Positions 42,560 through 52,369 of a stretch of 64,000 nucleotides of DNA are shown here, piece by piece. Position 1 is the first letter of the stretch; every line of letters starts with the position of its first letter. Below the pieces are notes generated by a model. The model made no database searches, was not told the DNA's origin, and saw nothing but the letters and a program-made list of their open reading frames with translations. Source of the DNA: Curtobacterium poinsettiae (GTDB taxonomy: Bacteria; Actinomycetota; Actinomycetes; Actinomycetales; Microbacteriaceae). Location: contig NZ_CP106879.1 of assembly GCF_025677645.1 (NCBI RefSeq), forward strand, positions 3,410,001-3,474,000, given 5' to 3'. A program made the position numbers and the translations under genes.

Positions 42560-43999
42560 ATGAGCGACCGACTGCGTGCCCTCCGACCGTCCCTGGCCGA
42601 CGGCACCGCCGCCCGGATCGGCACGGTGCTGGCCGTCGTGGGAGTACTCGCCCTGTCGGGCGTCATCGCCGTCGGCGTCACGCATCTGGGGTTCCTCCGA
42701 TCGGGCCATCGTTCTGCATTCGTTGCGTGGACGCTGATCGCTTGGACCGTCTTCGTGATCGCCGTGCTCGCGGTGCGTTTCGTGCCCGTCCGGTGGATGA
42801 CCACCGTGGTCATCGGCGGAGCGGTGGTGATCGGCATCGCCGCGCTGGTCGGCCCGCCGAACACGAGCACCGACTCCGCTCGGTACGCGTGGGACGGCAT
42901 CGTCCAGCATGCCGGTGTCTCACCGTACGCGCACACCCCCCAGTCCGCGGCACTGTCCGGTCTGCGACCCGACTGGTTGTTCCCCGACAAGGTGGACGGC
43001 ACGTGCGATCCGCTGAAGCCCCGGTTCCGCGGGCTCGGCGACGGCGCCGACGGGCACTGCACCGCGATCAACCGGCCGGACGTCACGACGATCTACCCGC
43101 CGATGGCGCAGCTGTGGTTCGCCGCGGTGCGGTTCTTCGTGCCCGCGACCGCGCAGTACCTGCCGTTCCAGGTCGCCGGGCTGCTCGTCTCGCTCGGCGT
43201 GACCGTCGGGCTCGTCCTGGTGCTCCGCCGCATCGGCCGTCCGACCTGGTGGGCAGCGCTCTGGGCCTGGTCGCCGCTCGTCGCGTCCGAGGCGGTCACC
43301 AACTCGCACGTCGACGTCGTCGGCGCCGCACTCGCCACGGCCGGTGTCGTGCTCGTCGCGTTCGGCCGGCCGATCTGGGGCGGGATCGCGCTCGGGGCCG
43401 CGACCGCGACGAAGCTCATCCCGGCGATCGTGTACCCGCCGTTGCTCGGCCGCGGGCGGGCGTGGTGGGCGATCCCGATCGGCATCGCCGTGTTCGGGTT
43501 GCTCTACGTGCCGTACGTGCTGACGACGGGGCTCGACGTGCTCGGGTACCTGCCCGGCTACCTGAACGAGGAGGGCTACGAGGACGGCTCCCGGTTTGCG
43601 CTGGTGTCGCTCGTGGTCAAGGGCGACGCGGCGACCCTGGTGGTGGGGCTCCTGGTGCTGCTCGCGGCGTTCATGGCGTGGCGGCTGTCCGACCCGGCGC
43701 GGCCGTGGTCCGGCGAGGTCCTGATGATCGGGGTGACGTTCCTCGCCGTGACGCCGCGCTACCCCTGGTACGCGCTGCTGCTCATCCCGTTCGTGGTGCT
43801 GTCCGGGCGGTGGGAGTGGTTGTCGATCGGCCTCGCCATCGCGTTGCGCGGGGTGTGGCCGTCAGCGGACGCCTACCGGTGGTGGTTGCTCGCGGCCGTG
43901 GCGGTCATCGTGGTCGTCACACTGCTGCGCACGGAGCGGTCGGAGTGGCGACGGTGGTGGGAACGGCTGTCGTTCCGGCGCGTGGAACACGTACGCTGA
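42560..43999 (+). CDS. GT87-like membrane glycosyltransferase
   Basis: The protein has 479 residues and about eleven membrane spans. Features of polyprenyl-phosphate-mannose-dependent transferases are visible: the first-loop GPPNTSTDSARYAWDGIV acidic site, TTIYPPMAQLWF, SHVDVVGAALATAGVV and GAATATKLIPAIVYPPLL. It uses lipid-linked sugars on the outer face of the membrane. It is divergent from the molybdoenzyme and five bases ahead of moaA, so it is cotranscribed with a pathway to which it has no obvious link. Confidence 0.8.
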   Translation: MSDRLRALRPSLADGTAARIGTVLAVVGVLALSGVIAVGVTHLGFLRSGHRSAFVAWTLIAWTVFVIAVLAVRFVPVRWMTTVVIGGAVVIGIAALVGPPNTSTDSARYAWDGIVQHAGVSPYAHTPQSAALSGLRPDWLFPDKVDGTCDPLKPRFRGLGDGADGHCTAINRPDVTTIYPPMAQLWFAAVRFFVPATAQYLPFQVAGLLVSLGVTVGLVLVLRRIGRPTWWAALWAWSPLVASEAVTNSHVDVVGAALATAGVVLVAFGRPIWGGIALGAATATKLIPAIVYPPLLGRGRAWWAIPIGIAVFGLLYVPYVLTTGLDVLGYLPGYLNEEGYEDGSRFALVSLVVKGDAATLVVGLLVLLAAFMAWRLSDPARPWSGEVLMIGVTFLAVTPRYPWYALLLIPFVVLSGRWEWLSIGLAIALRGVWPSADAYRWWLLAAVAVIVVVTLLRTERSEWRRWWERLSFRRVEHVR

Positions 44000-44004
44000 C
44001 GACC

Positions 44005-45057
44005 ATGGCACCCGCGATCCTGCTCGGCACGACCGGCTCCGTGGACCCGACTCCCGCCGGGCTCGTCGACCGGTTCGGGCGTCGCGCCGTCGACCTGCGG
44101 GTGTCGCTGACCGAGCGCTGCAACCTGCGCTGCACGTACTGCATGCCCGCGGCCGGGCTGCCGTTCGCCCCCGACGAGGCCCTGATGACGGCGACCGAGA
44201 TCGAGCGCCTGGTGCGGATCGGCTCGTCGCGGTTCGGCGTCCGCAAGGTCCGGTTCACCGGCGGCGAGCCGATGCTCCGGCACGACCTGGTCGACGTGAT
44301 CGCCCGGTGCGCCGCGCTGCCCGACGCGCCGGAGCTGTCGCTCACCACGAACGCCATCGGCCTGGCCCACCGTGCCCAGGGCCTGTACGACGCCGGGCTG
44401 CGGCGCGTGAACGTGTCGCTCGACACCGTCGACCCCGACGTCTTCACCACCGTGACCCGCCGCCCGTTCCTCGACAAGGTCATCGCCGGGCTGTCGGCCG
44501 CGCACGACGCCGGACTCGACATCAAGGTGAACGCGGTGCTGCTGCGCGGCATCAACGACGAGGCCGCCCCGGAGCTCCTCCGCTGGTGCCTGGAGCGTGG
44601 CTACGAGCTGCGGTTCATCGAGCAGATGCCCCTCGACCCCGACCACGCCTGGGACCGCACCTCGATGATCACCGCCGCCGAGACCCGCGCGCTGCTGGCG
44701 ACGTCGTTCGTGCTCACGCCCGACGACGCTCCGCGCGACGGTGCCCCGGCCGAGCGGTACCGCGTGCACGATGCGGTCACCGGGGAGCCGCTCGGCACCG
44801 TCGGGATCATCGCGAGCATCACCGAGTCGTTCTGCGCCGACTGCACCCGGACCCGGCTGACCGCCGACGGGCACGTGCGCAGCTGCCTGTTCTCCGACGA
44901 GGAGACCGACGTGCTCGGGCCGATGCGCTCCGGGGCCGACGACGACCACGTCGCCGAGCTCTGGCGGCTCGCCATGTGGGCGAAGCCGCGCGACCACGGT
45001 GACGACAGCGACGAGCTCGTGCACCCGACGCGTGGCATGAGTGCGATCGGCGGCTGA
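44005..45057 (+). CDS. moaA: GTP 3',8-cyclase, molybdenum cofactor synthesis
   Basis: The protein has 350 residues. The radical-SAM cluster is Cys39, Cys43 and Cys46 (CNLRCTYC). The second cluster uses FCADCTRTRLTADGHVRSC. The chain ends in the GG needed for activity (MSAIGG). It makes the cyclic intermediate from GTP with MoaC, which is not encoded here. It is followed three bases later by moaD. Confidence 0.96.
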   Translation: MAPAILLGTTGSVDPTPAGLVDRFGRRAVDLRVSLTERCNLRCTYCMPAAGLPFAPDEALMTATEIERLVRIGSSRFGVRKVRFTGGEPMLRHDLVDVIARCAALPDAPELSLTTNAIGLAHRAQGLYDAGLRRVNVSLDTVDPDVFTTVTRRPFLDKVIAGLSAAHDAGLDIKVNAVLLRGINDEAAPELLRWCLERGYELRFIEQMPLDPDHAWDRTSMITAAETRALLATSFVLTPDDAPRDGAPAERYRVHDAVTGEPLGTVGIIASITESFCADCTRTRLTADGHVRSCLFSDEETDVLGPMRSGADDDHVAELWRLAMWAKPRDHGDDSDELVHPTRGMSAIGG

Positions 45058-45060
45058 GGC

Positions 45061-45300
45061 ATGACCACGATCCGGTTCTTCGCCGCTGCCCGGGCCGCCG
45101 TGGGTGTCGACTCGATGACGACCACGGCCGACACGATCGACCAGGCGGTGCGCGAGGTCGTGCCCGCCGACCGCGAGCGCTGGACGGCCCTGCAGGAGCG
45201 TTGCTCGTACCTGGTCGACGGCGTGACGACGCGTGACCGGGCGACTGCGCTCCACGGTGTCGAGGTCGTCGACGTCATGCCGCCCTTCGCCGGGGGCTGA
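45061..45300 (+). CDS. moaD: Molybdopterin synthase sulfur-carrier subunit
   Basis: The protein has 79 residues of ubiquitin-like fold: TTIRFFAAARAAVGVD at the start, VDGVTTRDRATALHGVEVVDVMPPFAGG at the end. The terminal Gly-Gly is adenylated by MoeB and carries the sulfur. It is coupled to moaA. The large subunit MoaE is not in the window. Confidence 0.94.
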   Translation: MTTIRFFAAARAAVGVDSMTTTADTIDQAVREVVPADRERWTALQERCSYLVDGVTTRDRATALHGVEVVDVMPPFAGG

Positions 45301-45434
45301 GCGGCGGCCGTTCCTTCCCAGAACGCCCGCGATACCAGGCGTTTTCGGGCACACCGTGTCGGAACTCCTGACCAGGTACGCCCGAATCGACCCGGCATGC
45401 CCGATTCGACCAGGTACGCACGCAACGGCCTGGT
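45301..45434. repeat. Repeat-containing spacer between moaD and modC
   Basis: GACCAGGTACGC occurs twice in direct orientation (45370 and 45408). Between the copies, CGAATCG and CGATTCG form an inverted pair. The spacer separates convergent transcripts and may form terminating hairpins. Confidence 0.5.
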
Positions 45435-46475
45435 TCAACCAGGGGGCGCGTAGACCGCCACCTCGGCTGCGGGGACGTCGATGCGCACCGCGTCGCCGGG
45501 GGCGATCCCGAGCGCGGTGAGCCGGGCGAGCGTCAGGTCCGCCACCAGGTCACCGGCCCGGACACGCACCAGTCCGTCGCGCGGTTCGAGCGACGAGACG
45601 GTGCGCGCGGCTCCGGCACCGTCCCGCGTCAGCACGGCGGCCGTCGGGTGGAACGCAGCCAGGGCGGGCCGGCCGGGAGGCACGGCGTGCGTCCCCGAGG
45701 CCAGCTCGCCCCCGCCGTCGATCGCGATCCCACCCCCGGTGGCGGTCCCGCGCACCAGCGCGAGCCCGGAGAACGTCGCGGCGAACGCACTCGTCGGACG
45801 ACCGAGCACGGCCGCGGGGGTGCCCTGCTCCACCATCCGTCCGCCCTCGAGCACGACGACGCGGTCGGCCAGGGCGACGACCTCGACCGGGTCGTGCGTG
45901 ACGAGCACGGCGGGCCGGCCGGCGACCGCGGTCCGGAGTGCCGCGCGGACCTCGTCCTGCGCGCCGACGTCGAGCGCCGAGGTCGGTTCGTCGAGCAGCA
46001 GCACCGCCGGTTCGGTGGCGAGCGCCCGGGCGATCGCGACGCGCTGCGCCTGACCGCCCGAGAGTGTTCCGGGGTGGCGGGTGGCCAGGTCGGCGACCCC
46101 GACGGTGTCGAGCGCGTCGCGGGCACGTTCCCGGGCCGTGGCACGACCTGCTCCGGCCGCACGGGGCCCGAAGGCGACGTTCCCGACGACGTCGAGGAAC
46201 GGGAACAGGTCGGACCGCTGCGCGACGAGTCCGGTCCGACGACGGTGCGCGGGCACGGTGTGCCGCGGGCTCGAGACCTGCACCCCGTCGAGTTCGATCC
46301 GGCCGGCGTCGATCGGCAGCAGGCCGGCCAGGGCCTCGAGCAGCGTCGACTTGCCGGCACCGTTCGGCCCGATGACGGCCAGGCACTCCCCCGCTCGGAC
46401 CTCGATCGCAACGTCGACGTCCCGCGACCCGACGACGACGTGTGCCCGGACGCCCACCGTGCCCTCGGCCGTCAC
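45435..46475 (-). CDS. modC: Molybdate ABC transporter ATPase
   Basis: The protein has 346 residues. Walker A is GPNGAGKST, the Q-loop region [21 protein letters not shown], the signature [15 protein letters not shown], and Walker [15 protein letters not shown]-terminal TOBE-type domain ([13 protein letters not shown]) can bind molybdate. It powers import with ModB and ModA and its GTG overlaps the modB stop as GTGA. Confidence 0.95.
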   Translation of the reverse strand: MTAEGTVGVRAHVVVGSRDVDVAIEVRAGECLAVIGPNGAGKSTLLEALAGLLPIDAGRIELDGVQVSSPRHTVPAHRRRTGLVAQRSDLFPFLDVVGNVAFGPRAAGAGRATARERARDALDTVGVADLATRHPGTLSGGQAQRVAIARALATEPAVLLLDEPTSALDVGAQDEVRAALRTAVAGRPAVLVTHDPVEVVALADRVVVLEGGRMVEQGTPAAVLGRPTSAFAATFSGLALVRGTATGGGIAIDGGGELASGTHAVPPGRPALAAFHPTAAVLTRDGAGAARTVSSLEPRDGLVRVRAGDLVADLTLARLTALGIAPGDAVRIDVPAAEVAVYAPPG

Positions 46476-47272
46476 GCCAGGGCTCCGCGGGTCCGGAACG
46501 ACGAGGCGCCGATGACGACGACGGCCACCACGACGAGCACGACCGCCAGGGCCACCGCGGTGTCCGGGTCGACCTCACGCTGCAGGTAGACCTCGAGCGG
46601 CAGGGTCCGGGTGACCCCCTGCAGGCTGCCGGCGAAGGTCAGGGTAGCGCCGAACTCGCCGAGCGCCCGGGCGAAGCAGAGCACCAGCCCGGACACGATC
46701 CCCGGCAGGACCCGCGGCGTCGTGACGGTCAGGAAGGTCCGGGTCGGTCCGGCGCCCAGGGTCGCGGCGACCCGCTCGTAGCGGTCGCCCTCGACGCGGA
46801 GTGCCCCCTCGACCGAGGACACCAGGAACGGCATCGCGACGAAGGTCTGCGCGATGACCACCGCCGTCGTGGTGAACGCGATGTGCAGGCCGTGGTCGTC
46901 GAGGAAGGCCCCGACCACCCCGAGCCGACCGAAGGCCGCGAGCAGCGCGAGGCCGCCGACCACCGGCGGCAGGACGAGCGGCAGGAGCACGACGGCCCGG
47001 GCGACGCCGACCCACCGTGACCGCGACCGCGCGAACAGCACGGCGAGCGGGTACCCGAGGACGAACGCGACACCCGTGGCCGCGAGCGCCGTGCCGAGGC
47101 TGAGCCCGAGCGCGGTCAGCGACGCGGTGGAGGTCACGAGCCCGACGAACGACGACCAGTCCACCCGGCCGAGCATCGCGAGCACGGGCACGACGACGAA
47201 CAGCCCGCCGAGCACCGCGGGCAGCGGGAGCCACCACGCGACCGGCGGCCGTCCGTCAGCGCGCGGAGCCAC
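46472..47272 (-). CDS. modB: Molybdate ABC transporter permease
   Basis: The protein has 266 residues and five to six spans. The ATPase-docking loop is [27 protein letters not shown], and [16 protein letters not shown] is characteristic of ModB/CysT permeases. The GTG start lies three bases after the modA stop. Confidence 0.95.
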   Translation of the reverse strand: MAPRADGRPPVAWWLPLPAVLGGLFVVVPVLAMLGRVDWSSFVGLVTSTASLTALGLSLGTALAATGVAFVLGYPLAVLFARSRSRWVGVARAVVLLPLVLPPVVGGLALLAAFGRLGVVGAFLDDHGLHIAFTTTAVVIAQTFVAMPFLVSSVEGALRVEGDRYERVAATLGAGPTRTFLTVTTPRVLPGIVSGLVLCFARALGEFGATLTFAGSLQGVTRTLPLEVYLQREVDPDTAVALAVVLVVVAVVVIGASSFRTRGALA

Positions 47273-47275
47273 GGG

Positions 47276-48085
47276 TCAGGGCTTCCCGAAACCCGCGTCG
47301 GCGAGCACACGCTGCCCGGCGGCGGAGCGGACGTACTCCGAGAACGCCTGCGCGAGCGCCGGGTCCTCGGAATCCCGGAGCACGCCGATCGGGTACGTGT
47401 TGACGGCCGTGCCCGACTCGTCGAACGGCACGCCGTCGACCTTGCCGCCGGCCCCTCGGACGTCCGTCACGTAGACGAGTCCGGCGTCGGCCTGACCGGA
47501 TTCGACCTTGCCGAGCACGTCGGTGACCGACTGCTCCTCGCTGACCGGCTCGAGATCGACGCCCGATGCGGACTCGACCTCCGCCGTCGCGGCACCGCAC
47601 GGCACCGGGGCGGCGCACGTGACGAGCTGGACACCCGGAGCCGTCAGGTCGTCGAGGTCCGTGATGCCCTTCGGGTTGCCCGGAGCGACGGCGATCTCGA
47701 GGACGTTCGTCGCGAAGTCCCGCGGCGATCCGCTCGCCAGGTCGGTCGACGACAGCTTCGCCATGTTCGCTTCGTCGGCGGACGCGAACACGTCGGCGGG
47801 GGCACCGTTCTGGATCTGGGTGACGAGGTCGCTCGAGCCGGCGAACGAGAACCGGATCGAGGCGCCGGGGTTGGCGGTCTCGAACTGCTTGCCCAGGGTC
47901 GTGAAGGTCTGCTGCAGGGACGCCGCCGCGAACACGGTGATCGACCCCGACACCTCGGTGTCCGCGCTCGACGACGAGGACGGCGACGACGACCCCACGG
48001 GAGCGTCTGCGGTGGAACACGCCGACAGGCCGAGCGTCGCCACGACGGCGAAGGGCACGAGCAGCGAGCGGGAACGACGGATCAT
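47276..48085 (-). CDS. modA: Molybdate-binding lipoprotein
   Basis: The protein has 269 residues from the ATG preceded by AGGAGG; it overlaps the upstream regulator stop as ATGA. The lipobox is TLGLSACSTAD. A Ser-rich linker is followed by the oxyanion-binding core: TVFAAASLQQTFTTLG, FAGSSDLVTQIQNGAPADVFASAD, and GLVYVTDV. It captures molybdate or tungstate outside the membrane. Confidence 0.95.
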   Translation of the reverse strand: MIRRSRSLLVPFAVVATLGLSACSTADAPVGSSSPSSSSSADTEVSGSITVFAAASLQQTFTTLGKQFETANPGASIRFSFAGSSDLVTQIQNGAPADVFASADEANMAKLSSTDLASGSPRDFATNVLEIAVAPGNPKGITDLDDLTAPGVQLVTCAAPVPCGAATAEVESASGVDLEPVSEEQSVTDVLGKVESGQADAGLVYVTDVRGAGGKVDGVPFDESGTAVNTYPIGVLRDSEDPALAQAFSEYVRSAAGQRVLADAGFGKP

Positions 48086-48498
48086 CGGGGGTCCTCCTGG
48101 TGGGCGGGTGCCTCGACGGCGACCATCGTGGCCTTGACGGACGCCACCGCGACGGACCCGACCTCGAGCCCGAGGTCGCGGACGGCCTCGGCACTCATCA
48201 GGGACACCACGCGGTGCGGGCCGCACTGCAGTTCGACCTGCGCCATCACGGTGTCGACGACCAGGTCGGTGACGATCCCGACGAAGCGGTTACGCGCCGA
48301 GCTCTTCACCGCGGACGCCGGGTCGGTCAGCTCGGAGCTGCGTTCCCGTGCGTACGCAGCGACCTCGCGACCGTCGACCACGGCTCGCCCAGCGTCGTCC
48401 GTGGCACGGGTGAAGGTACCGCCGTCGACGAGTCGTCGAACGGTGTCGTCACTGATCCCGAGGAAGGCCGCAGCGTCCCGTACCCGCAGTTGCGTCAT
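48082..48498 (-). CDS. HTH-Mop molybdate-binding regulator
   Basis: The protein has 138 residues. The N-terminal excisionase-type HTH is RVRDAAAFLGISDDTVRRLVDGGTF. The C-terminal half is one Mop/TOBE domain (NRFVGIVTDLVVDTVMAQVELQCGPHRVVSLMSAEAV). Molybdate binding by the Mop fold could switch DNA binding, like a minimal ModE (inference). It is the first gene of the mod operon and is coupled to modA. Confidence 0.88.
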   Translation of the reverse strand: MTQLRVRDAAAFLGISDDTVRRLVDGGTFTRATDDAGRAVVDGREVAAYARERSSELTDPASAVKSSARNRFVGIVTDLVVDTVMAQVELQCGPHRVVSLMSAEAVRDLGLEVGSVAVASVKATMVAVEAPAHQEDPR

Positions 48499-48557
48499 GA
48501 TCCACCGATCCTATCCGCGGATGCGGCGGCAGGGGCATTAGAGGCGACCAGCCTGGG

Positions 48558-49616
48558 TCAGGACCGGTGCTCGATCACCACGGGCAGCCCCTCGCGACGC
48601 CAGGCCTCGAAGCCCCCGTCGAGGACCGCCACGCGCCTCCCGGCCGGCTGCCGCGCCGCCCACGCGTCCGCACGGGGTCCGCGTGCGCAGTAGACGACGA
48701 CCTCGTCCGCACCGGTGTCGTCGGTGACGGCACCGGCGACCACGCCGGCCGCCCGTTCCTCGTCGGTCCGGACGTCGACGACGACCAGCGGGTCCGACGG
48801 GTCCGCCACCCTGGCGGCCAGGGCGGACGGTGCGATGCGCGGCGACGCGGAGGCGCCAGGGGCAGGCGCCGGTCGACGCGAGGCGGGCCCGCGGCGGACG
48901 GGGCTCTCGGTCCAGCGCCACCGGCGGGCGTCGACGGTCAGGACGCGTCCGAGCAGCGGGTCGCCGCTGCCGGTGACCAACGCGAACACCTGTCCCGCCA
49001 TCACCGCACCGACCGCACCGCACAGTGCGGGGACCACGCCGTCCAGGGCGCACGAGCCCTCGTCGGGCAGCGCGTCGGGGTGCAGGTCGTGGAAGTCGAC
49101 GCCGTCCGGCCCGGCGTCGCGGAAGACGCTGACCTGCCCGTCGTGGCCGAGCACGGTGCCCCACACGAACGGCACGCCCGCAGCGGCGCAGGCGTCCGAG
49201 ACGGCCCGGGTGACCACGACCGAGTCGGCGGCGTCGACCACGACGTCGTGTCCGGCGACCAGGTCCGGCGTGAACGACCCGACCACGGCGACCGCGTCGA
49301 GTTCCGGGTCGACGGCGACGGCCCGCGCGACCGCGACCTGCGCCTTCGGTGAGCCGACGTCCGCGGCGGTGAAGAGCGTCTGCCTGGCCAGGTTCGAGGC
49401 GTCGACCACGTCGGGGTCGACCACCGTGAGCCGACCGATCCCGGCGAGGTACGCGACCACCGGCGCCCCGAGCCCGCCGGCCCCGACGACGAGGATGCGC
49501 AATGTGGCCAGGCGTCGCAGCCCGGTGACCCCGACGTCGGCGAGCGCGGCGGTCCGCGAACCGAGCTGCGTCCGTCCCGGGGAGAGCGCGGCAGCGGGGG
49601 CGACGAGGGGTTCCAT
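48558..49616 (-). CDS. moeB: MoaD-activating E1-like enzyme with rhodanese domain
   Basis: The protein has 352 residues. The ThiF/MoeB adenylation domain has LVVGAGGLGAPVVAYLAGIG, ARQTLFTAADVG and SCALDGVVPALCGAVGA. The C-terminal rhodanese domain (VVVDVRTDEERAAGVV) carries a Cys in VVYCARGPRAD. It adenylates the C-terminus of MoaD and helps deliver sulfur. The CxxC zinc pairs seen in E. coli MoeB are not obvious. The start with GACGGG just upstream was chosen over two earlier ATGs. Confidence 0.88.
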   Translation of the reverse strand: MEPLVAPAAALSPGRTQLGSRTAALADVGVTGLRRLATLRILVVGAGGLGAPVVAYLAGIGRLTVVDPDVVDASNLARQTLFTAADVGSPKAQVAVARAVAVDPELDAVAVVGSFTPDLVAGHDVVVDAADSVVVTRAVSDACAAAGVPFVWGTVLGHDGQVSVFRDAGPDGVDFHDLHPDALPDEGSCALDGVVPALCGAVGAVMAGQVFALVTGSGDPLLGRVLTVDARRWRWTESPVRRGPASRRPAPAPGASASPRIAPSALAARVADPSDPLVVVDVRTDEERAAGVVAGAVTDDTGADEVVVYCARGPRADAWAARQPAGRRVAVLDGGFEAWRREGLPVVIEHRS

Positions 49617-49711
49617 CCCGTCATTCTGGCCCGTCGCACCGAACGCCTGCATGTGAGAGTTCAACGCCCGGACGCGGCGGATCCCCAGAGCAGATCGGTA
49701 CGGTCGCGGAC

Positions 49712-51364
49712 GTGAGTTCCCCGCGTACCGGTACCGTCCCGGTCCGACGCACGACGTCGGACGCGTCGGTGCGTGCGCGCTCGCGCGGGGTCGTCGTGGC
49801 GGCCGTCCGGGCTCTCGCGCGGACCCCCGAGATCACCGTCGGCGCGCTCGGCGTCCTCGTCGCCGCGGCCTTCAGCTGGGTGCCGTCGGTCTGGTACGAC
49901 GAGGCCGCGACCATCGCGAGCGCGCAGCGGAGCTGGCCGGCGCTCTGGGCCGAGCTGCAGAACGTCGACGCCGTCCACGGCCTGTACTACGCCGTGATGC
50001 ACGTCTGGTTCACGCTCGTCGGCTACTCGCCGTTCACGCTGCGGTTCCCGAGTGCCCTGGCCATCGGGGTCTCCGCCGGGCTCGTCGTCGCCCTCGGCCG
50101 TCGTCTCGGCGGTGTGCGGCTCGGCGTCGTCTCCGGGATCGTGTTCCTGGTCCTGCCCCGCGTCGCCTGGGCCGGCACCGAGGGGCGCCCGTACGCCACC
50201 GTCACGACCTTCGCCGTCGCGCTGACCCTCGTGGGGATCACCGCGGTCCGGCGCACCCGGACCCGGCACCACGCGACCCGGTGGTGGGTCGTCTACGGCC
50301 TGCTCGCCGTGGTGGCCGTGCTGTTCAACGTCTACCTGGCCCTGGCCGTCGTCGCGCACGGGGTCGTGCTCCTCTGGACCGCCGTCGCCGACCGTGCCGC
50401 ACGGCGCGACGCCGTGCTCTCGCAGCGAAGCGGTCCGGTGGCCGCGCAGATGGTCGACCGCGCCGCGTTCGTGCGCTGGGGTGTCGCCGCCGTCGGGGCC
50501 GCCCTCGCGGTGTCGCCGTTCATCGTCCTCGCCGCAGGTCAGGCCAAGCAGGTCGGCTGGATCACCGGCGTCGGGTGGGCCACCGTGCGCCAGGTCGTCG
50601 CGACCGCCTGGTTCGGTGCCGTCTGGCCGTACGCGGTGCTCGGGTGGGTCCTGATGATCGTCGGCGTCGTGCTCGCCGTGCGCGCGGCGCGACGCCCCTC
50701 CCCCGCTTCCCGTGACCTGCTGCGGATGCAGGCCGTGCGCGTCGCCGTCCCCCTGACGGTCCTGCCCACCGCACTGCTCGTCGGCGCGACCGCGGCCGGG
50801 GAGCACCTGTACTCCCCGAAGTACGCCAGCCTGAGCCTGCCGTTCGTCGCGCTGCTCATCGGCCTGGCGATCACGGCGATCCGGCCCCGGCGGTGGCTGG
50901 CGCTCGCGGTCGTCGGGATGCTGCTCGTGTCAGCACCGACGAGCACGATCGTCCGGCTGCCCCACGCCAAGCAGGACTCGCACTGGGCGAACGCGGCGGC
51001 GATCATCGAGCGCGAGCGGGACCGGCGCACCGACCAGAACGAGGGCGTCGTCTTCGGCAGTGTCTGGGAGCACCCGGGCACCACCGCGCAGGTCATCGCC
51101 GACTCCTACCCCGAGGCCTTCACCGGGATGCGCGACCTCGCCGTCACCGAGACCGGTGCCGAACGCGGCCAGCTCTGGAACGTCAACGGCAACGTCGCCA
51201 CGACGGTGCCCGAGCGGATCTCCGGCATCGACACCGTGTGGTTCGTCGGCGGCAAGTCGCGGAACATCCGCCCGCAGGTCACCGAGACGCTCGTGGCCGA
51301 GGGCTTCCACGTCGTGCGCTACTGGCACACCGGGACGGTCATCCTCTGGAAGTACAGCCGCTGA
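49712..51364 (+). CDS. GT-C membrane glycosyltransferase (ArnT/PMT-like)
   Basis: The protein has 550 residues and about ten spans. The first-loop acidic motif is SVWYDEAATIASAQRSW, typical for lipid-phosphate-sugar transferases, followed by HGLYYAVMHVWF. LPRVAWAGTEGRPYAT lies before span 4. A soluble extracellular end of about 130 residues (ERDRRTDQNEGVVFGSVWEH onwards) follows. It transfers a sugar from a lipid carrier to a wall polymer or protein. It has a GTG start and is divergent from moeB. Confidence 0.82.
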   Translation: MSSPRTGTVPVRRTTSDASVRARSRGVVVAAVRALARTPEITVGALGVLVAAAFSWVPSVWYDEAATIASAQRSWPALWAELQNVDAVHGLYYAVMHVWFTLVGYSPFTLRFPSALAIGVSAGLVVALGRRLGGVRLGVVSGIVFLVLPRVAWAGTEGRPYATVTTFAVALTLVGITAVRRTRTRHHATRWWVVYGLLAVVAVLFNVYLALAVVAHGVVLLWTAVADRAARRDAVLSQRSGPVAAQMVDRAAFVRWGVAAVGAALAVSPFIVLAAGQAKQVGWITGVGWATVRQVVATAWFGAVWPYAVLGWVLMIVGVVLAVRAARRPSPASRDLLRMQAVRVAVPLTVLPTALLVGATAAGEHLYSPKYASLSLPFVALLIGLAITAIRPRRWLALAVVGMLLVSAPTSTIVRLPHAKQDSHWANAAAIIERERDRRTDQNEGVVFGSVWEHPGTTAQVIADSYPEAFTGMRDLAVTETGAERGQLWNVNGNVATTVPERISGIDTVWFVGGKSRNIRPQVTETLVAEGFHVVRYWHTGTVILWKYSR

Positions 51365-51397
51365 CGGTGGCGGTCCAACCGCTGACGGTGGCGGTCC
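51359..51397. repeat. Direct repeat of 18 bp over a stop codon
   Basis: CGCTGACGGTGGCGGTCC occurs at 51359 to 51376 and 51380 to 51397. The first copy contains the stop of the GT-C gene. A partial third unit follows. It looks like a local duplication. Confidence 0.75.
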
Positions 51398-51427
51398 TGC
51401 CGCCGACGGCTGTGCCGGGGCGTCGGG

Positions 51428-52360
51428 TCAGTGCACCACGCGTGCGCCGTGCACCGGACCGGTGGCCCGGAGTGCGACGAGGCCGGCGGCGCTGAGCTCG
51501 ACCTGCAGTTCGAGCGCCGCATCACGGTCGCCCACCAGGAACGCCACCGTCGGTCCGCTGCCGGACACCAGGCCGGCCAGGGCACCGGACTTCTCACCGA
51601 GCTCCAGGGTCGCCGCGAGCCGGGGCTGCAGCCGCATGGCCGGTGCCTGCAGGTCGTTGTGGACACAGTCGGCGAGCAGGTCGGGGTCACCCGCGCGCAG
51701 GGCCTGCAGCACGTTCGCCTCGACCACGGGGTGCGACGGCGCCGGGGAGATGTCGGCGCGGTACCGCTCCCGGTGCTCGTCGAGCGCACGGTAGACGGCG
51801 GGGGTGCTCAGCCCGTCGTCGCTCAGGGCGAGGACCCAGTGGAACTCACCCTTGGCCAGCGCCGGGCTCAGCTCGTCACCGCGGCCGGTGCCCACGGCGG
51901 TGCCGCCGGCGAAGGCGAACGGCACGTCGGCACCCAGCTGCGCGGCGAGCCGGAGCAGCTCTTCGCGACCGAGCGCGGTGCCCCAGAGCGTGTCGACGGC
52001 GAGCAGGGTCGCCGCGGCGTCCGCGGAGCCACCGCCCATCCCGCCGGCGACGGGCACCTGCTTGTCGATGGTCAACCGCACCCCGCCGCGGTGTCCGGCC
52101 GCGTCGGCCACGAGCCGGGCCGCACGGATGGCCAGGTTCGACTCGTCGACCGGCACGGTGCTGGTGTCGATCGGACCCGTGAAGGTGACCGAGAAGTCGT
52201 CGGCGGCCTCGGCGGTGACGTCCTCGTACAGGGACACCGCCTGGTACGCCGTGGCGACGTCGTGGTAGCCGTCGTCCTGCAGCGCCCCGACGGACAGGAA
52301 CACGTTGATCTTGCCGGGGGCGCGCGTCCGTACGCGGGTCGGTGCGGCCAACGTGGTCAT
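51428..52360 (-). CDS. ispE: 4-diphosphocytidyl-2-C-methyl-D-erythritol kinase
   Basis: The protein has 310 residues of the GHMP kinase fold. The substrate motif is [13 protein letters not shown] with the catalytic Lys, the ATP loop [16 protein letters not shown], and the third motif [13 protein letters not shown]. It phosphorylates an isoprenoid precursor in the MEP pathway. In relatives it follows rsmA directly; here 5.5 kb of other genes lies between them. Confidence 0.96.
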   Translation of the reverse strand: MTTLAAPTRVRTRAPGKINVFLSVGALQDDGYHDVATAYQAVSLYEDVTAEAADDFSVTFTGPIDTSTVPVDESNLAIRAARLVADAAGHRGGVRLTIDKQVPVAGGMGGGSADAAATLLAVDTLWGTALGREELLRLAAQLGADVPFAFAGGTAVGTGRGDELSPALAKGEFHWVLALSDDGLSTPAVYRALDEHRERYRADISPAPSHPVVEANVLQALRAGDPDLLADCVHNDLQAPAMRLQPRLAATLELGEKSGALAGLVSGSGPTVAFLVGDRDAALELQVELSAAGLVALRATGPVHGARVVH

Positions 52361-52369
52361 GCCCCCAAC

